A stretch of 64,000 bases of DNA from CAWGLW01 sp963823525. Its GTDB lineage: Bacteria > Pseudomonadota > Gammaproteobacteria > Steroidobacterales > Steroidobacteraceae. Both the position numbers and the translations under genes were made by a program. The notes below the pieces were generated by a model. It ran no database searches and was not told the origin of the DNA. It worked only from the letters and a program-made list of their open reading frames with translations. Shown here piece after piece: positions 27,464 to 36,125 of the stretch; positions within the stretch are counted from its first letter, which is position 1, and the number at the start of each line of letters is the position of its first letter. Location: positions 62,001 through 126,000 of the forward strand of contig CAWGLW010000004.1 of NCBI GenBank assembly GCA_963823525.1. Reading direction: 5' to 3'.

Positions 27464-28788
27464 ATCGCGCGGCGTCAGGCGTCCGGCATCGCGGTTGTGC
27501 CGGCTTCGCGTCGACGCTTGCAGCCGGACTGCTCGTGTATGGCACGGCGCTCGCACAGTCGACGACGCAAGGCGCCCGGCCAGGCGGCGCCCAGGCCTCA
27601 CCCAATGTTCGCGCGACCGCGACAGCAACCGAAGCCTGGCTGGGCGAGAAGCTGGTCATCACAGTCGAACTGCGCTCGCCAACGTTCTTTGCCGATTCCC
27701 CGGTCTTTTATCTGCCGCGAGTCCCGGGGGCCCTACTGATGAAGCCGATGGAGTCGCCGGTACTGCAGACACAGCTCATCGAAGGGAAGGAATACGCGAT
27801 ACAGCGGCACGAGATTCTGCTTTTTGCGCAGCGGCCTGGGCCGATAGACGTGCCGCCGATCCGTGTCCGGTTTGCGATCGAGGCCGAGCCGCGGCTCGAA
27901 ATCGAGGAGGAAACTCCGGCATTCCGGATCACAGCCAGGACGCCGCCCGGAACTGAAAACCTCGACAGTGTCATCACCACATCAAGCCTGACGGTCAGCG
28001 AAGACGCTGCCACCAGCCCCGGGAAGTTACGCGTGGGCGATGCCTTCACTCGCCGCATCGTCGTTCAGGCTCTCGATGTACCGGGCATGTTGCTGCCTCC
28101 ACTGCGGGTCGATCCGCCGCAGGGCATCAGGGCCTATCCGCGCGAACCACTGGTCAGTGACCGGTACGTTCGCGGCCAGATGACGGGTGAGCGGATCGAA
28201 GAAATCAGTTACCTCGGCGAACGGCCCGGCCGTTTCGCGTTGCCGGAGCAACGCATTCGCTGGTGGGACCCGGAGACCCGCGATCTGCGCGAAGCGGTAC
28301 TGCCGGCCATCCGGTTCCAGGTCACCCGCAGCGCGGCCGATATCGCCCGTATTGCCCTTTGGACGGCGCTGTTGCTCGGGTCGCCGCTGTGGCTGGCCTG
28401 GTATCGGCGCGATGCACTGTCTGCGACCTGGAAGCGCTGGAATGTATGGGCCAACCATCTCGAGCCCGTGCAGTTTCGCCGCCTTCTGCGCGCCTGCGAG
28501 GCCAATGATGCTGCGCGTGCGCGGCGAGCACTGGTCAACTGGCACCAGAGCCTGGAACCGGCCCGGCAGGCTGCCCTGATGACAGCATCGGCCTCGGTCG
28601 CCGAGTGTGTCGCCGGGCTGGATGAGGCGTTGTACGGACGGCCCGTGCGGACTGACTGGTCCGGCGCGTCGCTTGCCACGCAGCTTCGCAAGGCCCGGCG
28701 GGCCCTGCGTTCCCGCCACGCTGCACTGCACGGTCGCGACCGTGGGCGTGGGCTCCCTGAGCTGAACCCGACCCTGCCACGCGAATAG
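27460..28788 (+). CDS. BatD-like membrane protein (oxygen tolerance)
   Basis: 442 residues, start GTG overlapping the previous stop. A signal peptide (about 1-32, ends GTALAQS), then a large periplasmic beta-rich region with TATEAWLGEKLVITVEL, FADSPVFYLPRVPGALL and VGDAFTRRIVVQALDVPG, one helix (IARIALWTALLLGSPLWLAWY) and a cytoplasmic helical tail. This is the BatD/oxygen-tolerance pattern. It is the last gene of the MoxR operon, in which each junction is an overlap or a gap of at most three bases. Confidence 0.86.
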   Translation: MNRAASGVRHRGCAGFASTLAAGLLVYGTALAQSTTQGARPGGAQASPNVRATATATEAWLGEKLVITVELRSPTFFADSPVFYLPRVPGALLMKPMESPVLQTQLIEGKEYAIQRHEILLFAQRPGPIDVPPIRVRFAIEAEPRLEIEEETPAFRITARTPPGTENLDSVITTSSLTVSEDAATSPGKLRVGDAFTRRIVVQALDVPGMLLPPLRVDPPQGIRAYPREPLVSDRYVRGQMTGERIEEISYLGERPGRFALPEQRIRWWDPETRDLREAVLPAIRFQVTRSAADIARIALWTALLLGSPLWLAWYRRDALSATWKRWNVWANHLEPVQFRRLLRACEANDAARARRALVNWHQSLEPARQAALMTASASVAECVAGLDEALYGRPVRTDWSGASLATQLRKARRALRSRHAALHGRDRGRGLPELNPTLPRE

Positions 28789-28793
28789 CTCCT

Positions 28794-28985
28794 TCACTCG
28801 GCGCCGCGTCGCGCACAACGTCTGTCCGTCAAGAATCGTTGCTTACCGGCGTACAGATACCACGTGGCCAGTGCCCCCGGGGCCACGATGCGAGTGCGCG
28901 TGCAAACCATGCAGAACAAGCCTGTGGCCTCAATTCCCGACGACGTGATTGTGCATGCGGTGTTCAGCTGCCGTCGGGTCGCCAT
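28794..28985 (-). CDS. Possible small cysteine-containing protein
   Basis: 63 codons, ATG start 22 bases inside the 3' end of the crotonase gene, so it could be translationally coupled. The middle part GLFCMVCTRTRIVAPGA has a CxxC pair, with a third Cys near the end. Third codon positions are mostly G/C as in neighbours, and no gene occupies the other strand. No family recognised; it may be a chance reading frame. Confidence 0.25.
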   Translation of the reverse strand: MATRRQLNTACTITSSGIEATGLFCMVCTRTRIVAPGALATWYLYAGKQRFLTDRRCARRGAE

Positions 28986-29863
28986 GAGGACAACGGGCGA
29001 CTGACGCCCGGTGCAATCGGCTCACCACTGTCGCGCTCGAGCACTGCCTGCTTGAACCCCGCGACTTCGGCACGGTTTTTGAACCAGGCGCCTTCCGGAC
29101 TGTGCCGCGTCATACCGTCGAACAGTGTCGCGAAACGCTGGGTGTTGGCCAGACCCATGCTGTCGTACGCCTGGTTGATCATCATTTTCTGCATCATGAG
29201 TTGATTCTTCGGTACCGCTGCAATTCGGGCTGCCAGCGCCCCCACTCGATCGTCGAGCTCAGCACGCGGTACGGCCTCCAGCACCAGCCCAAGACGCTCG
29301 GCCTCCCGGCCATCGACCAGGTCACCGCTGAATAACATCCGCTTGGCACGCTCGGCTCCGAGCCGATAGACCCACATCGCAGTGGTCGGGCAACCCCAGA
29401 CACGCGCGGGCGGATAGCCGATCCGCGCGTCCTCCGCCATGAGCACGAGGTCACAGCACAGCGCGATGTCGCTGCCACCGGCGACCGCGGGCCCCTGCAC
29501 CCGCGCAATTGTCGGCTTGTAACTGCGCCAGAGCGACATGTAGTGCTGGGTGAATTCATACATTCCATAGAAATCCGCCATCGGATCCCAGTGTCCTGTC
29601 GAGGCGGATTCACCGGCGAGTTGCGAGCCGGGTTGCTCGCCCGGCGCCTCGGCGAAATCTACGAGGTCATAACCACTGCAGAATCCGTCACCGGCCCCGG
29701 TCAGTACAATGACATGCACGGCGTCGTCCCGATTGGCCCGGTCAACGGCTGCGGCAATCTCCGCCGGCATGCCAAGGCTGATCGCATTCATGCGTGCCGG
29801 GCGGTTGAGCGTGATCGTTGCGACCCGATTTTCCGTTCGATAAAGAAGCGTTTCGAATACCAT
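28964..29863 (-). CDS. Crotonase/enoyl-CoA hydratase-family protein
   Basis: 299 residues. Crotonase fold: VATITLNRPARMNAIS, the oxyanion-hole GFCSGYDLVDF and GPAVAGGSDIALCCDLVL, then IGYPPARVWGCP. In this variant the usual catalytic glutamates after the second oxyanion motif are not obvious, so hydration, isomerisation or hydrolysis of an acyl-CoA cannot be told apart. AGGA lies eight bases before the ATG. Divergent from fetB with a 33-base gap. Confidence 0.85.
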   Translation of the reverse strand: MVFETLLYRTENRVATITLNRPARMNAISLGMPAEIAAAVDRANRDDAVHVIVLTGAGDGFCSGYDLVDFAEAPGEQPGSQLAGESASTGHWDPMADFYGMYEFTQHYMSLWRSYKPTIARVQGPAVAGGSDIALCCDLVLMAEDARIGYPPARVWGCPTTAMWVYRLGAERAKRMLFSGDLVDGREAERLGLVLEAVPRAELDDRVGALAARIAAVPKNQLMMQKMMINQAYDSMGLANTQRFATLFDGMTRHSPEGAWFKNRAEVAGFKQAVLERDSGEPIAPGVSRPLSSWRPDGS

Positions 29864-29896
29864 TGATGAATCCTGTGTTTTACCGGTCCGTTACCC

Positions 29897-30631
29897 ATGC
29901 AACTGCAGACGCTGGCCTTGACCGACCTCGCCATCGCGGTGCTGCCCGTAGCGCTCGTCGGCGTCATTATGGCTCGCTGGCTGAACGACCGGCGACAGGT
30001 GCTCTACGCCACGGTGCGGATGGTCCTGCAACTCCTGCTGGTCGGCTACGCGCTGCAGGCACTGTTCGAGCAGGATGTCACGGCCGTCACGCTGGCGCTG
30101 ATTGGCCTGATGATCGGCGTGTCGAGCTGGATCGCCCTGCGACCTGTGCAACCACACACATACGAACATTTCAGATCTGTGATCTGGGCGATCGCAATCG
30201 GCGGCAGCCTGAACCTGGCGCTGGTGATTTTCGGTGTCATCCGCCCTGACAACTGGCACCAGCCCGCCTTGCTCATCCCGCTGGCCGGCATGGTCTACGC
30301 AAACTGCATGAATGCCGTCAGCCTCGCGGCCGAGCGTTACCAGTCTGACCGAAGGGTTCACAATCACATCGATGCACGAAATGCCGCTTTCAGCGCGGCC
30401 ATGCTGCCGCAGATCAACTCGCTGCTGGCGGTTGGCCTGGTCTCCCTCCCCGGAATGATGACCGGCCAGATCTTGAGCGGCGTCTCACCGCTGATCGCGG
30501 TTCGGTACCAGATCGTCGTGATGTGCATGGTGCTCGGCAGCGCCGGGATGAGCACCGCGATCTACCTGCAATTACGGGGCCGGAATCAAGGACCCGGCAA
30601 TGGCGAGGTGGCAGAGTTGCGGACCGGTTGA
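29897..30631 (+). CDS. fetB: FetB-like ABC permease (UPF0014), no ATPase partner
   Basis: 244 residues with about six or seven helices. The signature LVSLPGMMTGQILSGVSPL and AVRYQIVVMCM near the C-terminus is that of YbbM/FetB, the membrane part of an iron exporter linked to oxidative stress resistance in E. coli. Its ATPase FetA is normally the adjacent gene, but here the neighbours are a crotonase and an FHA protein. Either FetA is elsewhere or the protein works differently. Confidence 0.87.
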   Translation: MQLQTLALTDLAIAVLPVALVGVIMARWLNDRRQVLYATVRMVLQLLLVGYALQALFEQDVTAVTLALIGLMIGVSSWIALRPVQPHTYEHFRSVIWAIAIGGSLNLALVIFGVIRPDNWHQPALLIPLAGMVYANCMNAVSLAAERYQSDRRVHNHIDARNAAFSAAMLPQINSLLAVGLVSLPGMMTGQILSGVSPLIAVRYQIVVMCMVLGSAGMSTAIYLQLRGRNQGPGNGEVAELRTG

Positions 30632-30836
30632 ACTGACGCTTCGCCCGGCTCCATCGATTGTTGGCCAGGCAGCGTTGCTCGAGCCGGCCAGCGGGTAGAT
30701 TATCTTCCGCAAGTCAGTATGCTTTGCCGATGCGCATATCCAGAGCGTTTTTCGAATTGGTGATCGAATCGAGGGTCACCCGGCCTTTCTTCGGCGATCA
30801 ACTGGAGTCGGTCCCGGAAGGCGACTTGCGTCATCC

Positions 30837-31484
30837 ATGAAAAGGCCAATTGATTTCGTACGGGAGTTGAGCCGACGACGTGTCATACGCTCGGTAGGGG
30901 GTTACGTCGGGATCGTGTGGGTCCTGTCGCTCGGTGCCGCCGAGTTTTTCCCCGCTTTCGGTCTGCCCGTCTGGTCGGTCCGGGCGTTCGTCCTCGCCGG
31001 CGTAGCCGCGATTCCGATCGTCGCGCTGCTTTCATGGAAATTCGACCTCGGCCGCGATGGACTGATTCGAGATGTCGACTCACCGTTGTCAGACGAATCC
31101 GCCGAAGCGCATCTCCTGCGGAACCTGCGCAGGACGACGATCACGCGCCCTGAACACGGTTTCATTTCGGTCTCCTGGCTCGGGCCGAACGGCACGCCGG
31201 TTCGCCGCGAATTCACGCATGGTTTTGTCGTCGGTCGGGACCTGGGTGCCGATGTGCGCCTGGACGACTCACGCGTGAGCCGGCGTCACCTGGAGGTGGA
31301 CTTCCAGAATGGCAGCTGGCGCCTGCGTGACCTGCACAGTTCAAACGGCACGTATCTCAGTGGCGCACCGGTCGTTGAAATTGCGCTGCCGCCTCGGTGC
31401 AGCCTGCGTCTGGATCGGCACGGGCCCGAGTTAACGATTGAGTTGCACGAATCCGGGGACGCGACGCTGGCCCGGCCGCGCTAA
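30837..31484 (+). CDS. Membrane-anchored FHA-domain protein
   Basis: 215 residues. N-terminal module: FVRELSRRRVIRSVGGYVG followed by two helices (about 20-65), the same arrangement that precedes cyclase, TPR or transcription-regulatory domains in many Xanthomonadales-type proteins. The C-terminal FHA domain has GRDLGADVRLDDSRVSRRHLE (first half) and LRDLHSSNGTYLSG, so the phosphothreonine-binding Arg, Ser and Asn are all present. It should bind a phosphorylated partner at the membrane. No kinase or phosphatase gene is nearby. Confidence 0.85.
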   Translation: MKRPIDFVRELSRRRVIRSVGGYVGIVWVLSLGAAEFFPAFGLPVWSVRAFVLAGVAAIPIVALLSWKFDLGRDGLIRDVDSPLSDESAEAHLLRNLRRTTITRPEHGFISVSWLGPNGTPVRREFTHGFVVGRDLGADVRLDDSRVSRRHLEVDFQNGSWRLRDLHSSNGTYLSGAPVVEIALPPRCSLRLDRHGPELTIELHESGDATLARPR

Positions 31485-31527
31485 AGTCATTTCGATGACT
31501 CCCACTTCATCCGCGAGAGTACCCTCG

Positions 31528-32508
31528 ATGCTGCGTTTCATGATTTTGCTGCTGTCATGCCTCCTTTCGCTGCCCGTGCTGGCAGAGCGCGGACCGATCG
31601 CGCTTGTCATCCATGGCGGCGCCGGCACGATGTCGCGAGAGACCCTGAGCGATGAAGACGAAGCCGGTATTCGTGCCGACCTGAACGCGGCGCTCGATGC
31701 CGGAAGTGCCATTCTGCGCACCGGCGGCAGCGCCCTCGATGCCGTCACCGCTGCCGTCGTCGTACTCGAGGATTCCCCGCGTTTCAATGCCGGGCGGGGT
31801 GCGGTTTTCAATGCCGAAGGTATCAATGAACTCGACGCCGCGATCATGGACGGGTCGTCCCAGCGGGCCGGTGCCGTGGCGGCACTGCACACCGTCCGGA
31901 ACCCGATTCGCCTGGCACGCGCTGTCATGGAGCATTCGAAGCACGTGATGCTGATTGGCGATGGCGCGGAGGCCTTCGGCCGCTCAGTTGGAATCGACTT
32001 CGTCAATCCGAGGTACTTCTACACGGATTACCGATGGCAGCAACTGCAGGACGCGAAAGCCCGTGAGGCCGCCAGCTCGGCGATCCCCAGCGTTCTGAAA
32101 ATCGGCACGGTCGGGGCGGTGGCGCTTGATTCGGAGGGCCACATTGCCGCGGCGACCAGCACCGGCGGAATGACCAACAAACGCTGGGGACGGGTCGGCG
32201 ACGTTCCGGTCATCGGCGCCGGCACCTGGGCCGACGCGCAATGCGGCGTCTCGGCAACGGGCTGGGGGGAATTCTTTATTCGCCTCGCGGTCGCTCACGA
32301 TATCTGTGCGCGCATGGCCTATCGCGGAGACCCCCTTGCCGCCGCCGCGGAGGACGTCGTGATGAAGCGCGTACCCCAGCTGGGTGGCGACGGCGGAATC
32401 ATCGCGCTGGACGCCCGGGGCAATATGGCGCTGACCTTCAATACCTCCGGCATGTACCGCGCATGGATCAAGCCGGACGGCAGCCGCGGAACGGCCATCT
32501 TCAAATAG
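31528..32508 (+). CDS. Exported isoaspartyl peptidase / L-asparaginase (type III)
   Basis: 326 residues. The ATG at MLRFMILLLSCLLSLPVLA gives a signal peptide; an ATG 11 codons upstream is possible. N-terminal nucleophile hydrolase: IALVIHGGAGTMS, FNAGRGAVFNAEG, the autoproteolysis site KIGTVGAVALD with Thr194 as the new N-terminal nucleophile, STGGMTNKRWGRVGD and a GTWADAQCGVSATG loop. It removes isoaspartyl residues from peptides or hydrolyses asparagine, here in the periplasm. It follows the FHA gene by 43 bases. Confidence 0.92.
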   Translation: MLRFMILLLSCLLSLPVLAERGPIALVIHGGAGTMSRETLSDEDEAGIRADLNAALDAGSAILRTGGSALDAVTAAVVVLEDSPRFNAGRGAVFNAEGINELDAAIMDGSSQRAGAVAALHTVRNPIRLARAVMEHSKHVMLIGDGAEAFGRSVGIDFVNPRYFYTDYRWQQLQDAKAREAASSAIPSVLKIGTVGAVALDSEGHIAAATSTGGMTNKRWGRVGDVPVIGAGTWADAQCGVSATGWGEFFIRLAVAHDICARMAYRGDPLAAAAEDVVMKRVPQLGGDGGIIALDARGNMALTFNTSGMYRAWIKPDGSRGTAIFK

Positions 32509-32543
32509 CCACGCGTTCGCCGTAACGCGGGTCCATGCCGGAC

Positions 32544-32582
32544 TAAAAAAGAAAGGCGGCGGCCTCGCGGCCACCGCCTTCC
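32544..32582 (-). terminator. Intrinsic terminator for the PEP-CTERM gene
   Basis: On the minus strand AAGGCGG-TGGCC and GGCC-GCCGCCTT form a GC-rich stem with a short loop, followed by TTTCTTTTTT. It is 37 bases past the stop of the PEP-CTERM gene. On the plus strand it has no T run, so it ends the minus-strand transcript. Confidence 0.85.
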
Positions 32583-32618
32583 CCACGATTGAGCTTCTGT
32601 ACGAGAAGCCCGTTAGCC

Positions 32619-33227
32619 TTAGCGGCTGCGACGACGCGCGGTTGCGCCGATGCCCAGCAGGCCAAGGCTCAGAAGCGCGAGCGTGCCCGGCTCAGGAACG
32701 AAGGACAGCTGGCCCGAGTAGGAGCTCGGTCCGCTCTGACGCGTCGTGCCCGTGACCTGGATGATGTAACGGCCCGCATCCAGGCCCCTCGCCAGGATTT
32801 CCCAACGATCACTCGTAGCACTGACGCGGAAGAGTTCCGTGCCCGGGACGATCGCTGAGCATGCGCCCGGCAGCGGAACCGCAGCGGCGTTACACGTGCT
32901 GCCACCGTCGGTCCACAGAGCGCCCTCGAAATCAATGATGCCGGTGAAGCGCGTAAAGTCAGCCGAGATCGAACCCGTACCGGCCGGATCCAGGTCGAAA
33001 ACCAGGAAGTCGTTGAATGGCGTACCCGGGCCGACGTTGGCCTGGATATCCGTATGATTGAACGTGCCGTTATCGAACAGGTCCGGGTTGTACAGACCGA
33101 TGTAGGTCCCCGCTTCGCCGTCGATCACTTCGCAGCCGGAGCAAATGGTGCCGGCGCTGGCGCTTTGTGCGGCCAGGGCCATCCCACCCACGGCTGCGAT
33201 TGTCCCTATTGTTTTAATCAGTCTCAT
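32619..33227 (-). CDS. PEP-CTERM surface protein
   Basis: 202 residues from the ATG at MRLIKTIGTIAAVGG, preceded by AGGAG at 10 bases. N-terminal signal peptide, then a beta-rich body with two CxxC-type pairs (GTICSGCEV) and a C-terminal sorting signal: SFVPEPGTLALLSLGLLGIG then an Arg cluster. Such proteins are cut by exosortase (XrtA) and often end on the cell surface or in the matrix. No exosortase is in the window. It is flanked by a sigma-54 promoter and a strong terminator, so it is a single-gene unit. Confidence 0.93.
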   Translation of the reverse strand: MRLIKTIGTIAAVGGMALAAQSASAGTICSGCEVIDGEAGTYIGLYNPDLFDNGTFNHTDIQANVGPGTPFNDFLVFDLDPAGTGSISADFTRFTGIIDFEGALWTDGGSTCNAAAVPLPGACSAIVPGTELFRVSATSDRWEILARGLDAGRYIIQVTGTTRQSGPSSYSGQLSFVPEPGTLALLSLGLLGIGATARRRSR

Positions 33228-33300
33228 GACTCGTTTACTCCTAAATATCATTATTGTCTGAAAATCTTCCCTGCCAGCAGTGGGCGGGCAATAGGATTGG

Positions 33301-33316
33301 AGCAAGTTACGTGCCA
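33301..33316 (-). promoter_or_regulatory. Sigma-54 (RpoN) promoter of the PEP-CTERM gene
   Basis: Reading the minus strand gives TGGCACG-TAAC-TTGCT, a full match to the -24/-12 consensus TGGCACG-N4-TTGCW. The expected start of transcription is near 33290, giving a leader of about 63 bases. An AT-rich tract with the perfect palindrome CAATCGATTG lies just upstream (33339-33348) and could bind an activator or IHF. PEP-CTERM genes are known to be controlled through RpoN and the PrsK/PrsR system. Confidence 0.85.
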
Positions 33317-33456
33317 TCGACATTTACTTATTAAAAATCAATCGATTGCACATAATATTTGAGAACTATTTTCAGCTTCTGTAAGGTCGCTCGACGTAAA
33401 AGCACGGAGCTCGCCCAGCCGCTTAGCCCGGCCAGGCCCGGGTTGAGGTCGGTGGA

Positions 33457-34677
33457 TCAGTTGTCTTCGTAGCGCTGCAGAACCAGCGATGCGTTGGTCC
33501 CGCCAAAGCCGAAATTGTTGCTCAGGACCGTGCGCACACCCGCGTCAATGCGGCTCACCGTGAGGATCGGCAGACCTGCTGCCTTCGGATCAAGCTCGAC
33601 GATGTTGGCCGAACCGGCCAGGAAGTCGCTCTCCAGCATCAGCAGGCAGTGAATGGCCTCCTGCACGCCGGCTGCACCGAGGGAATGCCCGCAAAGTGAC
33701 TTGCTGGAACTCAGTGGGGGAACGGCCTCCCCGAATACCTCGCGGATCGCATCGAGTTCCGCGATGTCACCCACCGGCGTACTGGTTCCGTGGGTGTTGA
33801 TGTAATCGATCGGGGCGTCGACGGTCGCGAGCGCCTGTTGCATGCAGCGGGCCGCGCCCTCGCCCGAGGGTGCGACCATGTTCTCGCCGTCCGAGGTGGC
33901 GCCATACCCAACGAGCTCGGCCAGGATCCGCGCGCCACGCGCGCGCGCGTGTTCGAGCTCTTCGAGCACGACCATCCCACCACCCGCTGCAATCACGAAC
34001 CCATCGCGCGCCGCGTCATAAGGCCGCGACGCCTGCGCGGGCTGATCGTTGTAGCTTGATGACAGTGCGCCCATGCCGTCGAACATCATCGCCAGGGACC
34101 AGTCCTCCTCCTCACCACCGCCGGCGAAGATCATGTCCTGTTTACCCCACTGGATCTGCTCCATTGCGACCCCGATACAATGCGTGCTGGTCGCGCAGGC
34201 CGAGGTCACTGAATAGTTGAGGCCACGAATCCCGAAGTGCGTTGCGAGGCAGGCCGACACGGTGCTGCTCATCGTTCTCGGCACCAGGTACGGGCCGACA
34301 CGCCGGACGCCCTTATCCCGCAAGGTATCGGCACCCCAGACCGTATTTGCACTCGATGCGCCACCGGATCCGGCAATCAGGCCCGTACGGGTATTCGATA
34401 TCTGCTCCGTGCCGAGCCCGGCGTCTTCGATTGCCTTCTGCATCGCGACGTACGCGTAAGCGGCCGCATCGCCCATGAAGCGTCGCACCTTGCGATCAAT
34501 GTGCTCACTCAGATCGATGTCGACCGAGCCGCAGACGTGACTTCGCAATCCGACTTCCTTAAAGCTCTCGTTGAAGCGAATCCCGGATTTCCCGTCGCGC
34601 AATGACTCGGTGACAGATTCCCTGGTATTTCCGAGGCAGGAAACGATACCCATGCCCGTAATGACGACCCGGCGCAT
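33457..34677 (-). CDS. fabB: Beta-ketoacyl-ACP synthase I
   Basis: 406 residues from MRRVVITGMGIVSCLG. The thiolase-fold triad is visible: Cys in VTSACATSTHC, His in INTHGTSTPVGD, His in SKSLCGHSLGAAG. FabB elongates the cis-3-decenoyl-ACP made by FabA, committing it to unsaturated fatty acids. It lies 10 bases after fabA. An imperfect GC-rich repeat lies in the 3' region, but no T tract was found. Confidence 0.94.
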   Translation of the reverse strand: MRRVVITGMGIVSCLGNTRESVTESLRDGKSGIRFNESFKEVGLRSHVCGSVDIDLSEHIDRKVRRFMGDAAAYAYVAMQKAIEDAGLGTEQISNTRTGLIAGSGGASSANTVWGADTLRDKGVRRVGPYLVPRTMSSTVSACLATHFGIRGLNYSVTSACATSTHCIGVAMEQIQWGKQDMIFAGGGEEEDWSLAMMFDGMGALSSSYNDQPAQASRPYDAARDGFVIAAGGGMVVLEELEHARARGARILAELVGYGATSDGENMVAPSGEGAARCMQQALATVDAPIDYINTHGTSTPVGDIAELDAIREVFGEAVPPLSSSKSLCGHSLGAAGVQEAIHCLLMLESDFLAGSANIVELDPKAAGLPILTVSRIDAGVRTVLSNNFGFGGTNASLVLQRYEDN

Positions 34678-34687
34678 TTGATGCTCC

Positions 34688-35215
34688 TCAGAAGCTATCG
34701 GTTGAGACAAACAGCCCGACCCGCAGGTCCTCGGCCGTGTAAATCGTCCGACCGTCCACGGCGACTGTGCCGTCGGCGATCACCATGCTCAGCTTACGGT
34801 TGATCATTCGCTTCACGTCGAGTGCGTAGGACACCCGCTTTGCGGTCGGCAAAACCTGCCCGGTGAACTTAACCGACCCGACACCCAGGGCGCGGCCCTT
34901 TCCCTTGCAGCCCGACCACGCAGGAAAGAAGCCGCACAATTGCCACAGCGCATCGAGTCCCAGGCAACCCGGCATCACCGGATCATCAATGAAGTGGCAG
35001 CCGAAAAACCAGAGGTCCGGCCGGATATCGAGCTCAGCCGTGATTTGTCCCTTACCGTGCGTGCCCCCGTCGGCGCCGATGTGGGTTATCCGATCAAACA
35101 TGAGCATGTTGTCAGAAGGCAGTCTTGCGCTGTCTTTGCCGAACAGCTCAGCCCGTGCACAGCGCTGCAGGTCCTCCAGGTCGTAGGCATTCTTCCGCAC
35201 TTGCTGTTCGCTCAT
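34688..35215 (-). CDS. fabA: 3-hydroxydecanoyl-ACP dehydratase/isomerase
   Basis: 175 residues from MSEQQVRKNAYDLED, matching the 171-residue E. coli enzyme. Hot-dog fold with catalytic His in FFGCHFIDDPVMPGCLG and Asp in GLDALWQLCG. Dehydrates 3-hydroxydecanoyl-ACP and isomerises the double bond, the branch point to unsaturated fatty acids. It leads the fabA-fabB pair. I saw no obvious FabR/DesT-type operator in the 177 bases upstream. Confidence 0.94.
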   Translation of the reverse strand: MSEQQVRKNAYDLEDLQRCARAELFGKDSARLPSDNMLMFDRITHIGADGGTHGKGQITAELDIRPDLWFFGCHFIDDPVMPGCLGLDALWQLCGFFPAWSGCKGKGRALGVGSVKFTGQVLPTAKRVSYALDVKRMINRKLSMVIADGTVAVDGRTIYTAEDLRVGLFVSTDSF

Positions 35216-35392
35216 GGTGATCCATCTTCCCCGTATGACACTGAGGCTCTGACTCTCCGATCTATGCGACCGATGATGCCACCGGATTGACATGCAGGGC
35301 CAGCCCAACGAGCGGCTGAAGGAAAGACATCCGACTTCGCCTCAAGAATCTGTCGACCGACCGCCGGCACACCAGCGCGCTTTGCCGTTGTC

Positions 35393-36043
35393 TCATCCCG
35401 CCGGATCTCCCGGCTCGTCGCGTGGCGAGATCAACGGTGAGACCAGCTCGATCCAGCGCTCCAGGATGCGTGCAATGAACTGCCGGTCGTCCGTGTATTG
35501 CTGCTGGATCACCAGCCCACGGATCAGGCAGGCATTCATCGCCATCAGCAGGTCTACATCCTCTTCTCTCCCGCTCGTCGCCGCATAGCCCTGACGTGTC
35601 ATCTCGGCCGATTGCTCATGCCAGGCTCTCAATGCCGGTGACAGGCGCTCACGCAACCGCGTGTCGGTGCGCATCCTGACGAGTATTTCCAGCAGCGCCT
35701 GAAACTCGTCGGTGTTCGCACCTCGCCGCCAGATGCGCCTGAGTTCGCGGGCGGTCGAACGCGCGGCTGTGTCCCCGCGGGTATTGCGCATGTGCAGAAA
35801 AGTCGCATTGCCGAGCAGATGGGCCGCGGTCGCGGCCATCAGGTCTTCCTTGCTTGGATAGTGATGCTGCAACGCACCTTTCGAAACGCCTGCCTGCGCC
35901 GCTACCCGGTTGATCGAGGTATCCGCGTAGCCGAGCTCGACCAGGCACCCGGTCACGGCACGGCAGATCTTCTCGCGCGCCAGTGCGCTCTTCGCTTCCT
36001 GGACTCCCGTTGCATCGGGATCACTGCGAGTGCCCTGTTTCAC
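35393..36043 (-). CDS. TetR-family regulator, probably of the AtuA operon
   Basis: About 216 residues from a GTG preceded by GGAGA; an ATG 27 codons upstream is an alternative start. Helix-turn-helix: YADTSINRVAAQAGVSKGA and LQHHYPSKEDLMAATAAH, typical of TetR; the C-terminal ligand domain is variable. It is divergent from the AtuA-like operon and faces fabA on the other side, so by position it most likely represses the AtuA operon, as AtuR does in Pseudomonas. Regulation of fabAB is not excluded. Confidence 0.82.
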   Translation of the reverse strand: MKQGTRSDPDATGVQEAKSALAREKICRAVTGCLVELGYADTSINRVAAQAGVSKGALQHHYPSKEDLMAATAAHLLGNATFLHMRNTRGDTAARSTARELRRIWRRGANTDEFQALLEILVRMRTDTRLRERLSPALRAWHEQSAEMTRQGYAATSGREEDVDLLMAMNACLIRGLVIQQQYTDDRQFIARILERWIELVSPLISPRDEPGDPAG

Positions 36044-36125
36044 GTATGCGACTGTCTCCCTGCCAGGCGTGGCCCGGGGTTCGAATCGCGACCCCCGAGC
36101 CCGATACGATCCGCCGATACGCATG

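Noticed and set aside
33420..33456. GC-rich inverted repeat after fabB as a terminator
   Set aside because: CCCGG/CCGGG arms are short and no T run follows on the minus strand.
36068..36095. GGTTCGAAT-like stretch resembling a tRNA T-arm
   Set aside because: The flanking stem does not pair and no other tRNA arms are found upstream; it lies in the TetR/AtuA intergenic region.
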